Below are positions 16,841 to 23,365 of a DNA stretch of 64,000 bases, one piece after another. The notes below the pieces were generated by a model. That model was not told where the DNA came from. It saw only the letters and a program-made list of their open reading frames with translations, and did no database searches. Position 1 is the stretch's first letter; each line of letters starts with the position of its first letter. The translations under genes and the position numbers were made by a program. This DNA is from CAZUYC01 sp964624475 (lineage in GTDB: Bacteria > Myxococcota_A > UBA9160 > SMWR01): NCBI GenBank assembly GCA_964624475.1, contig CAZUYC010000112.1, positions 1 to 64,000 of the forward strand. The letters are read 5' to 3'.

Positions 16841-17455
16841 TCAGCGCTTGCGCACGACGAGCTCGACCTTGGGCTGGAGCGGCCAGGCGGCGTAGTGCGC
16901 GGCTTCGAGCTCGAGGCCCGCCTCGGCGAGCAGGCGGCGCGCGCGCTCGAGCGGGATGGCCTTCCGCCCGAGGCGGCCGCGGCGGATCGGCGTCTCGACG
17001 AAGGCGTAGACGATCAGGCCTCGACGAGCCACGCGGGCCAAGCTCCGGAGCAGCGCGAGCCGGCGTGCATCGCTGCGCATGTGGTGGAAGAGCCGGTGCG
17101 AGACCACCCAGTCGAAGGCCCCGTCGGCATGGCGAAGCTGGAAGGCATCGCCCGTTTCGCCGACGCGCGCGGGGTCGCCCCGGCGGTAGACGCCGAGCAT
17201 CGCCTCGGAGCGATCCACGCCCACCACCTCGCGGAAGCGCGCGCGCAAGAGCGGATCGAGGCGGCCGGTGCCGCAGGGGCAATCGAGCACGCGCTGGCCC
17301 TCGGCGTGGCCGAGCGCGCGCGCGAAAGCGAGCGACTCGAGCCAGCGATAGAGGCGCCGCAGGCCGCGGGCGCTCCGGAACCTGCGCTCGTAGCCCTCCG
17401 CCGCGAGGAACAGGCGCAGCTGCTCGGCCCGGTCGACGCTCTGCTCGGGGGGCAC
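16841..17455 (-). CDS. class I SAM-dependent methyltransferase
   Basis: A 204-residue Rossmann-fold methyltransferase. Motif I reads RVLDCPCGTGRLDPLL (near residues 55-70), VVGVDRSEAML gives the acidic residue for the SAM ribose, and DWVVSHRLFHHM is motif IV. GLELEAAHYAAWPLQPKVELVVRKR forms the C-terminal strands. The presence of Cys in motif I and the small size resemble methyltransferases acting on lipids or small molecules, but the acceptor is not predictable. It is convergent with the aldehyde dehydrogenase. Confidence 0.8.
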   Translation of the reverse strand: MPPEQSVDRAEQLRLFLAAEGYERRFRSARGLRRLYRWLESLAFARALGHAEGQRVLDCPCGTGRLDPLLRARFREVVGVDRSEAMLGVYRRGDPARVGETGDAFQLRHADGAFDWVVSHRLFHHMRSDARRLALLRSLARVARRGLIVYAFVETPIRRGRLGRKAIPLERARRLLAEAGLELEAAHYAAWPLQPKVELVVRKR

Positions 17456-17711
17456 GCGGAGCGTGTCGGTCGAACCGCAGAGGCGATGGAGTCACGCCCG
17501 CTCGGGTCGTGCGGCCTCGCGTCCGGCTCATGCACCTGCAACGACGCTGTAACGGCGCGCGTAGAGCACTCTGCGTCGGGCGGCGGGCGGCGCGAGCGAA
17601 CGGCCCCGAACGATCCGGCGTCCGCGCGGTCGCGCATGGACGTTGCGCGCACCGAGCGCGGGCGCGCAGACTCGGGCCGGCGGGCGCGGCTTCCGCGCGG
17701 GGAGGCGACGG

Positions 17712-18770
17712 GTGGAGGGACGGGACGAGGCGGGGCGATCGGAGCTCCTGGCGGGGCTCGTGGGCGGGAGCAAGGCGATGGGCGAGCTGCGCGGGCAGCT
17801 CGCGGCGGTGGCGACGATCGACTCGACGCTGCTCCTCACCGGGGAGACCGGCACGGGCAAGGGTCTCGTCGCGCGGCTGGTGCACCGGCTCTCGCCGCGC
17901 CCGGAGCGGCCCTTCGTGCACGTCGACTGCGCCGCGCTCTCGCCGACGATCATCGAGAGCGAGCTCTTCGGACACGAGCGCGGCGCCTTCACGAGCGCGG
18001 CGGGCCGGCACACCGGGCGTTTCGAGCTCGCGGGCGAAGGGACGATCTTCCTGGACGAGATCGGAGACCTCGACCCAAAGCTCCAGTCGAAGCTCCTGCG
18101 CGTGCTCGACGACCGGCGCTACGAGCGGCTCGGCGGTGTGGAGACGCTCGCGATGCGCGCGCGGATCGTCGCCGCCACCAGCCACGACCTGCGCCGCGCC
18201 GTCCGCGAGGGGGGCTTCCGGGCCGATCTCTACTACCGGCTCGCCGTCTTCCACCTCGTGCTCCCGCCGCTGCGCGAGCGGCCCGAGGACCTGCCCGCGC
18301 TCGTCGCCGCGGGGCTCGACCGCCTCGCGCGCCGGCTCGGCCTCGCCCGCCCGCTCGCGACAGAGGCCTTCCACGCCCGGCTCCTGCTGCACCCCTGGCC
18401 CGGCAACGTCCGCGAGCTCATGAACGCGCTCGAGCGCGTGCTGGTGCGCACGCGGAGCCGGTGTCTCTCCGCCGCGGACCTCGACGGCGTGCTCGAGGCC
18501 GAGCTCGTGCAGCGAGCGGCGGGAGCCCTGCCGGCAGCGGCGTTGGAGCCGGCGCAGGCCGGCGCTCGCCCCGGGATCCAGGAGCCCCCACCCCCGCCCG
18601 CGACCCGCCGCGAGATGGTGTCGGCCCGCGAGGCGACGGAGCGCGGCGAGATCCTGGAGGCGCTGCGCGCCACGCGCGGCAACGTGAACCGCGCGGCCGA
18701 GCGCCTGCGCATGGCGCGCGGGACGCTGCGCTACCGCATGCGGAAGTACGGGATCGACGAGAGCGCCTGA
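17712..18770 (+). CDS. sigma-54-dependent activator without a sensory domain
   Basis: A 352-residue protein consisting only of the AAA+ module and a Fis-type helix-turn-helix. Walker A is GETGTGKG (residues 44-51), Walker B GTIFLDEIGDL (about 111-121), and LYYRLAVFHLVLPPLRERPEDLP and HPWPGNVRELMNAL are family hallmarks. The sigma-54-contacting loop reads GAFTSA (91-96) instead of GAFTGA. The DNA-binding end is RGNVNRAAERLRMARGTLRYRMRKYGI. No receiver or PAS/GAF domain precedes it, so activity may be set by expression or a partner, as in PspF. GTG 17712 is chosen for its GGGAGG site at 17699-17704. Confidence 0.88.
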   Translation: MEGRDEAGRSELLAGLVGGSKAMGELRGQLAAVATIDSTLLLTGETGTGKGLVARLVHRLSPRPERPFVHVDCAALSPTIIESELFGHERGAFTSAAGRHTGRFELAGEGTIFLDEIGDLDPKLQSKLLRVLDDRRYERLGGVETLAMRARIVAATSHDLRRAVREGGFRADLYYRLAVFHLVLPPLRERPEDLPALVAAGLDRLARRLGLARPLATEAFHARLLLHPWPGNVRELMNALERVLVRTRSRCLSAADLDGVLEAELVQRAAGALPAAALEPAQAGARPGIQEPPPPPATRREMVSAREATERGEILEALRATRGNVNRAAERLRMARGTLRYRMRKYGIDESA

Positions 18771-18818
18771 GCGGAGCCTGGATCGGGTCCGGGCGCGACC
18801 TATCCTCCGCGTGCATCG

Positions 18819-20189
18819 ATGCCCCGGCCGAAGATCCCGCGCGGAGCGCTCCGGCTCGCGGTCTGCTCCGCGGCGGCGGCGCTGCTCGCTTGCGCCGCGC
18901 AGCGGCTCGCGCTCCGCACGGCGGAACCACCCGCGGCGTGCGCGCTTCGCCCCATCCCGGCCGGCGGGCCCGACCCGTCGGCCCCCGGGCACGAGATCGC
19001 GATCGCGGCGATGGGCGGGGACCCAGCCGCGCTGGACGACACGCAGTGGGAGGAGCTCGCGCAGGAGTTCTGGCCGCAGTGGCGGGTCTATCGGCTCGTC
19101 GATCAGGCCCATCCCTCGCGGGTGATCGCAGCGGCGGTCGACCGGCGCGGGCGCGCGGTCGAGCTCACCCACCGCCGGCCGCTGGCGCGCGAGAACCCGG
19201 CGCTCGCCTGCTTCAACGCGCTCTCGAAGCGCGAGGGCGTGCGCGTCGGGCGCGGCAACGTGGAGGCGTACCTGGCCTTCTTCCTCTGGACGCAGCTCCC
19301 CGACGTCGAGCAGTTCCTGCGCGGCCGCGCGGACGCCGAGGCGGTGCTGGCCCACCCCTGGCAGAGCCGCCACGACGAGTACCTGCTCGCGCAGCTCGAG
19401 GGGACGATCGAGCCACCCTTCGAGGTGCGGGCGACCGGGAGGGGGTTCGCCGCCACCGCCTTGGACTGGCATTGGTCGCGGGGCGTCGTCTACCGCTACG
19501 ACCTCGACGTCGGCGCCGACGGCGAGGTGCGCTTCCGGCAGGCTCCCTTCGGCTCGCAGAAGCCGCGCGAGGGTCCGACCTCCACCGCCAGCTGCTTCGC
19601 CGTGCACCCCGACGGGCTCGTGCTCACGGCAAGCCACGCGGTCGCGGGAGCGCACGCGATCACGCTGCGCTTCCCCTCGGGCGAGGAGCGCGCGGCGACC
19701 CTCGAGCGCGCCGCGCCCGAGTCCGACCTCGCGCTGCTGCGCGTCGCGGCGGAGCTCCCCGCGCACCTTCCGCTCGCCGAGCGCGAGCCCGCGCTCGGGG
19801 AGGCGGTCTTCACGCTCGGCTTCCCCGGCCCGCGCCTGCTCTGGTCGGAGCCCGAGTACGGCGCGGGCACGGTGCGCGGGCACGGCAGCGCGCCCTTCCT
19901 GATCGAGACGGACGTACCGGCGCGCGCGGGCAACTCGGGCGGGCCGCTCGTCGACGAGCGCGGTCTCGTGGTGGGCGTTCTCTCGCGCATCGCGGCGACG
20001 CCCGACGACCGCTGGCGCGGGACCTTCGCGGTGCGCGCCGCCGAGGCGCGCGCGCTCCTCGAAGCCGTGCCCGAGCCGCCGCCTCCCGCCGCGACCCGCG
20101 AGCAGGCCCTGGCGCGCGTGCGCGCCGCGGTCTGCGAGGTGGAGGTCGAGCTCGTCGACGCCGCGGAGCCCTCGGCCGACGCCCGCTAG
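18819..20189 (+). CDS. trypsin-like serine protease, predicted lipoprotein
   Basis: A 456-residue protein with lipoprotein signal (SAAAALLACAA, Cys25). An N-terminal domain of unknown type spans residues 40-240. The chymotrypsin-fold domain follows with the full triad: LVLTASHAVAGA (His), ESDLALLRV (Asp) and ARAGNSGGPLVDERG (Ser). This matches HtrA/S1-type proteases but no PDZ domain is visible. It should act in the periplasm or at the cell surface. The stop TAG at 20187-20189 consists of the TA target duplication plus the first base of the IS630 element, so the insertion left the protein length unchanged. Confidence 0.85.
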   Translation: MPRPKIPRGALRLAVCSAAAALLACAAQRLALRTAEPPAACALRPIPAGGPDPSAPGHEIAIAAMGGDPAALDDTQWEELAQEFWPQWRVYRLVDQAHPSRVIAAAVDRRGRAVELTHRRPLARENPALACFNALSKREGVRVGRGNVEAYLAFFLWTQLPDVEQFLRGRADAEAVLAHPWQSRHDEYLLAQLEGTIEPPFEVRATGRGFAATALDWHWSRGVVYRYDLDVGADGEVRFRQAPFGSQKPREGPTSTASCFAVHPDGLVLTASHAVAGAHAITLRFPSGEERAATLERAAPESDLALLRVAAELPAHLPLAEREPALGEAVFTLGFPGPRLLWSEPEYGAGTVRGHGSAPFLIETDVPARAGNSGGPLVDERGLVVGVLSRIAATPDDRWRGTFAVRAAEARALLEAVPEPPPPAATREQALARVRAAVCEVEVELVDAAEPSADAR

Positions 20190-21322
20190 TGTAGTGTCCC
20201 ATATTTGTATTGACTTATAATGCCGAGGGACGCTAGGGTGGGGGCATGAGAATCGCCCCGCCGATCAGCTTGTCGCCCGACGAGAAGGTCGCGCTAGCCA
20301 AGTGGGCGCAGGGCAGAAGCATCCCCGCCCGGCTGGTCCAACGAGCGCGGATCATCCAACGCGCGGCGGCGGGGGCGCAGAGCAAGGATATTGCGCAAGC
20401 ACTGGGCGTCTCTCGGCCGACCGTGCAGCTGTGGAGAGACCGGTTCCTGGCCCTGCGCTTGGCGGGACTGGAGAAAGACGCCCCGCGCCCCGGGCGCATT
20501 CCGGACATCCCCGAGGCGAAAGTCCGCGCGGTCGTCGAAGCCACCGTGCAGACGACGCCACCGAACGCGACCCACTGGAGCACGCGGAGCATGGCGCAAA
20601 CGCAGGGGCTCAGCCGGATGGCGGTCCAGCGGATCTGGAAGCAGCATCATCTGAAGCCCCACCTGGTCCGGACCTTCAAGATCAGCCGCGACAAGCAGTT
20701 CGTCGAGAAGCTCCACGACGTGGTCGGGCTGTATCTCAATCCGCCGGAGCGATCGCTGGTCCTCTGCGTCGACGAGAAAAGCCAGATCCAGGCGCTCGAT
20801 CGCACCCAGCCAGGCCTGCCGATGAAGAAGGGGCGCTGCGGCACCATGACGCACGACTACAAGCGCAACGGCACGACCACGCTGTTCGCCGCCCTCAGCA
20901 TGCTCGACGGCAAGGTCATCGGCGACTGCATGCCGCGCCACCGCCATCAGGAATTCATCCGCTTCCTCATCAAGATCAACGCCGAGACCGTGCCGGAACT
21001 CGACTTGCATCTCATCATCGACAACTACGCGACCCACAAACATCCGCGCGTGAAGTCCTGGCTGCGGCGCCATCCCCGGTTCCACCTGCACTTCATCCCG
21101 ACGTCGAGCTCCTGGTTGAACAGGGTGGAGCGGTGGTTCCGCGAGATCACCGACAAGCGCATCCGCCGCGGCAGCTTCGCCAGCGTTCCCGAACTGATCG
21201 CTGCCATCGAAGCGTACCTGGCCGGGCACAATCAGAATCCCCGCATCTTCACCTGGACCGAGACCGCGGAACGCATCCTGGCGAAAGTCGCCAAAAGTAA
21301 AGAAGTGTTGGGGACACTACAC
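20189..21322 (+). mobile_element. complete IS630-family insertion sequence
   Basis: The element is 1,134 bp, bounded by perfect 12-bp inverted repeats (GTGTAGTGTCCC at 20189-20200 and its complement GGGACACTACAC at 21311-21322). Both ends are flanked by the dinucleotide TA (20187-20188 and 21323-21324), the target duplication expected of IS630/Tc1-mariner elements. One transposase gene fills it. A TATAAT hexamer lies at 20216-20221 ahead of the gene. Codon use is less GC-extreme than in neighbours. Intact ends, an intact DDE gene and perfect repeats suggest a recent insertion. Confidence 0.93.
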
Positions 21323-21325
21323 TAG
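20246..21325 (+). CDS. IS630 family transposase
   Basis: A 359-residue DDE transposase. The N-terminal helix-turn-helix contains SKDIAQALGVSRPTVQLWRDRFL. The catalytic core has LVLCVDEKSQIQALDRTQPG (Asp176), LHLIIDNYATHKHPRVKSWL (Asp259) and SSWLNRVERWFREITDKRIRRG (Glu295), with 35 residues between the last two acids. The protein should cut and paste the surrounding element into TA sites. Its stop codon is not encoded inside the element: the last sense codon ends at the inverted-repeat tip (21322) and TAG comes from the duplicated TA plus the flanking G. Confidence 0.95.
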   Translation: MRIAPPISLSPDEKVALAKWAQGRSIPARLVQRARIIQRAAAGAQSKDIAQALGVSRPTVQLWRDRFLALRLAGLEKDAPRPGRIPDIPEAKVRAVVEATVQTTPPNATHWSTRSMAQTQGLSRMAVQRIWKQHHLKPHLVRTFKISRDKQFVEKLHDVVGLYLNPPERSLVLCVDEKSQIQALDRTQPGLPMKKGRCGTMTHDYKRNGTTTLFAALSMLDGKVIGDCMPRHRHQEFIRFLIKINAETVPELDLHLIIDNYATHKHPRVKSWLRRHPRFHLHFIPTSSSWLNRVERWFREITDKRIRRGSFASVPELIAAIEAYLAGHNQNPRIFTWTETAERILAKVAKSKEVLGTLH

Positions 21326-21387
21326 GGCAAGCGAACCGCGCGCAGCGAGCGCAAGCGGAGCGCGCAGCGAGCCGAAGGCGAGCGAAG

Positions 21388-21408
21388 GCAGGCCCCTGCC
21401 GGGCCTGC
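21388..21408. terminator. GC hairpin, possible terminator or REP-like fold
   Basis: GCAGGCCC (21388-21395) pairs perfectly with GGGCCTGC (21401-21408) around a five-base loop. It lies between the right end of IS630 and the convergent GST gene, where a transcription stop would be useful. There is no T-tract on either strand, so intrinsic termination is uncertain. Confidence 0.3.
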
Positions 21409-21424
21409 GAGCGAAGGGCCAGAG

Positions 21425-22075
21425 CTACCGCCTGCCCCCCATCGACGCGGCCAGCGCCTTCGCGAGCTCGCCGTCGACCCTCAGGATCGCCGCGTCCCGG
21501 CGCACCGCCTGCCACCAGCGCGCGAGCGGCGCGCGCTCGGCCGTCGGGTCCTTGTCACCGAGCATCGGCTGCAGGCGCGTCGCGAAGAAGAAGAGCGGGA
21601 AGAGCGCGCAGTCGGCGAGCGTGAGCTCCGCCCCCACCGCGAGCGGGCCGGGCCCGAGGAAGGCCGCGAGCTGGTCGTAGCGCGGGCGCAGCTCCTCGAG
21701 TCGCGCCGAGACCACCGAGGCATCGCGCTGCGCGGGGTTCACCTGCCCGAAGAGCGCGACGAGCGGCGGCACGAAGTAGAGGTCGGCGAAGTGGACGAGC
21801 AGGCGCATGCGCGCGCGCGCCACGGGGTCCGCGGGCCGCAGCGCCGGCTCGGGGAAGCGGTCCTCCAGGTACTCGCCGATCACCGCCGACTCGGGCAGCA
21901 CGAAGCCGTCGTCGAGCTGGAGCGCGGGCACCTTCCCGGTCGGGTTCAGCTTCTTGTAGCTCTCGCTCCCGAGCCCGCCGGGCGGGTCCACGAGCTCGAC
22001 CGGGAGCTGCTTGGCGTAGATCTGGATCCGGCAGCGCGCGGCGAAGGGCGAGAGGGCGACGTTGTAGAGCTTCAC
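21425..22075 (-). CDS. glutathione S-transferase family protein
   Basis: A 216-residue two-domain GST. The thioredoxin-like N-domain starts VKLYNVALSPFAARCRIQIYAK; the Ser at the active-site loop and the cis-Pro segment NPTGKVPALQLDDGFVLPESAVIGEYLED (two neighbouring stretches) form the glutathione site. The all-helical C-domain includes LTLADCALFPLFFFATRL. GTG 22075 is preferred over an upstream ATG (22108) because it has GGAGG close by and gives the normal GST N-terminus. The electrophile is unknown; detoxification or lipid-related chemistry is typical of such single genes. Confidence 0.88.
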   Translation of the reverse strand: MKLYNVALSPFAARCRIQIYAKQLPVELVDPPGGLGSESYKKLNPTGKVPALQLDDGFVLPESAVIGEYLEDRFPEPALRPADPVARARMRLLVHFADLYFVPPLVALFGQVNPAQRDASVVSARLEELRPRYDQLAAFLGPGPLAVGAELTLADCALFPLFFFATRLQPMLGDKDPTAERAPLARWWQAVRRDAAILRVDGELAKALAASMGGRR

Positions 22076-22144
22076 GGGGGGCCTCCTGCGGACGTGCGCG
22101 CGGAGCATACCCGACGCGCCCGCCCGGGGCCTCCGCTCCGGGGC

Positions 22145-22336
22145 CTAGGAGCCTGACCCAAGACTGGCGCGGTAAGGCCCGGGCGCCGAGGCGCGCCGCT
22201 GGCAAGGCGCGCGACCGAGCCGTAGCGGGAGCTACGGCGCATGGGCCCAAGCCCGAAGGGCGCGGGAGTAGACGGGACCGCCAGCGGCGATGCATCGGCG
22301 GCCGGACGGCGGGCCAGTCTTGGGTCAGGCTGCTAG
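22145..22336. repeat. 192-bp palindromic element with 24-bp terminal inverted repeats
   Basis: The 24-base ends (22145-22168 and 22313-22336) are reverse complements with one mismatch; the inner 19 bases match perfectly. GCCGCTGGC (about 22195) and GCCAGCGGC (22280-22288) form an inner inverted pair, and the centre is a perfect hairpin GCCGTAGC-GGGA-GCTACGGC (22219-22238). Both ends carry CTAG. The right arm contains the stop codon of the TIGR04073-type gene. Its architecture resembles the element at 44903-45082, though the arms are unrelated in sequence. Confidence 0.8.
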
Positions 22337-22698
22337 TTCCGGCTGCGCGACGCCGGCTCGTTGAAGTAGGACCAGGGAAACTCGGGCTGGACGATCGGCT
22401 GGAAGCCGGCCGGGACCGGGAGCGGGCAGGTCACGAACTCGTAGACCCCGACGAGCTCCCGCACCACGATCATGCCGAGGCCTTGCACGAAGCCGAGCGA
22501 GAAGCCCCAGCCGTAGCCTCGCTCGCGGCTCACCTTCACGATGTTGCCGGGAACCTCGAGGAAGCCGGTCGTCATGGCGGCGAGGCCGCGGCCGACCTTG
22601 CGGGCAGCGGACTGGGCCTCTGCGGTGGCGGGCAGCGCGAGCAGGCTGACGGCGAGGGCAGCGCACGCGAAGCGCGCCACGAGCGTGGACGGGGTCAT
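22333..22698 (-). CDS. exosortase-system-associated protein, TIGR04073-like
   Basis: A 121-residue exported protein with signal peptide (MTPSTLVARFACAALAVSLL...ATAEAQ). The mature part has the family signature: RKVGRGLAAMTTGFLEVPGNI, then GFVQGLGMIVVRELVGVYEFVTCPLPVP and FQPIVQPEFPW. TIGR04073 proteins co-occur with exosortase/PEP-CTERM systems, but no exosortase or PEP-CTERM substrate is seen here. Its role is unknown. The stop lies inside the palindromic element, so the last residues (SRN) are encoded by the repeat arm. Confidence 0.82.
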   Translation of the reverse strand: MTPSTLVARFACAALAVSLLALPATAEAQSAARKVGRGLAAMTTGFLEVPGNIVKVSRERGYGWGFSLGFVQGLGMIVVRELVGVYEFVTCPLPVPAGFQPIVQPEFPWSYFNEPASRSRN

Positions 22699-22831
22699 GA
22701 CTCCTCCCTGGATGCGATCGGTGTCGCGATCGGATGCGTGGATCCGCGGGGGTCCCGCGGAAATATGCCACGGGCATCATCGCCCGGCCGCGCCGCGGCG
22801 CCGTGACGGGGGTCACAGCGGGGGAGATCTC

Positions 22832-23365
22832 CTACGCAGCCTCCACCAGTCCCGCCACGATCTTCCCGATCGCCTGCTCCGCGATCGCGACCATCTCGGC
22901 GTCGGTCCGGTCCTGGATCGGGTGGCTCACGTAGACGACCCCCGGCTCGGCGCCGAGCGCCCGCGCCTGGGCGGAGACGCCGTCTTCGAACTCGACCGTG
23001 GCGACGAAGATCGCCGGGATGCCGCGGGCCTCGAGGTCGACCGTGTCGTGCACACTGCACGACGCGCAGCTGCCTCAGTCGGCGAGCGCCTCCACGACGG
23101 CGTCGCAGCGCGTCGCGATCTCCTGGCGCTGGTCGATCGGCGCGGGCTTCGTGAAGGTGGGCTTGCGGAAGCGCAGGACGTCGGCGCCGCGCGCGCGAAG
23201 CAGCGCCTCGACCCGGTCGAGGAAGACGTCGCCGCGCGCCTTCGAGATGTCGAGCAGCCCGATCCGGCGGCCCTCGAGCGAGCCGAGGCGCGGGAGCCTC
23301 GCCCGCGTGGCCCGGCTGCGCTCGCCGGTGGGATCGAGGACGACCCGGGGGCGGACATCGCTCAT
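22832..23365 (-). CDS. UGSC-family selenoprotein (in-frame TGA read as selenocysteine)
   Basis: A 177-residue product if TGA at 23075-23077 is decoded as Sec97. Before it the protein reads MSDVRPRVVLDPTGE...RIGLLDISKARGDVFLDRVEALL...CDAVVEALAD. After it, U-GSCASCSVHDTVDLEARGIPAIFVAT continues seamlessly to the stop. The U-G-S-C motif defines a selenoprotein family known from marine and soil bacteria, in which homologues carry Sec or Cys; a redox role is expected. A hairpin suitable as a bacterial SECIS follows the TGA. The start overlaps the stop of the upstream thioredoxin-like gene (ATGA at 23362-23365). No Sec-insertion genes are in the window. Confidence 0.85.
23045..23063 (-). promoter_or_regulatory. 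SECIS-like hairpin downstream of the Sec codon
   Basis: On the minus strand GTCGTGC-AGTGT-GCACGAC forms a perfect 7-bp stem with a five-base loop. It starts 12 bases after the TGA, placing the loop about 19-23 bases downstream. Bacterial SECIS elements sit in the coding sequence just after UGA with an apical loop at this distance and an exposed G/U. The stem is coding at the same time (S-C-S-V-H-D). Confidence 0.7.

Noticed and set aside
15375..19883. Very long open frame on the minus strand, opposite the aldehyde dehydrogenase, activator and protease genes
   Set aside because: An artefact of extreme GC content: the translation is low-complexity and Arg/Ala/Gly-rich, matches no family, and the plus-strand genes carry full sets of motifs.
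20193..20221. Sigma-70 promoter for the IS630 transposase based on TATAAT at 20216-20221
   Set aside because: No -35 hexamer is found at proper spacing inside the element end; noted with the element only.
22832..23053. Separate small gene starting at MHDTVDLEARG
   Set aside because: It is the downstream half of the UGSC selenoprotein; conserved sequence begins before its ATG and continues from the other side of the TGA.
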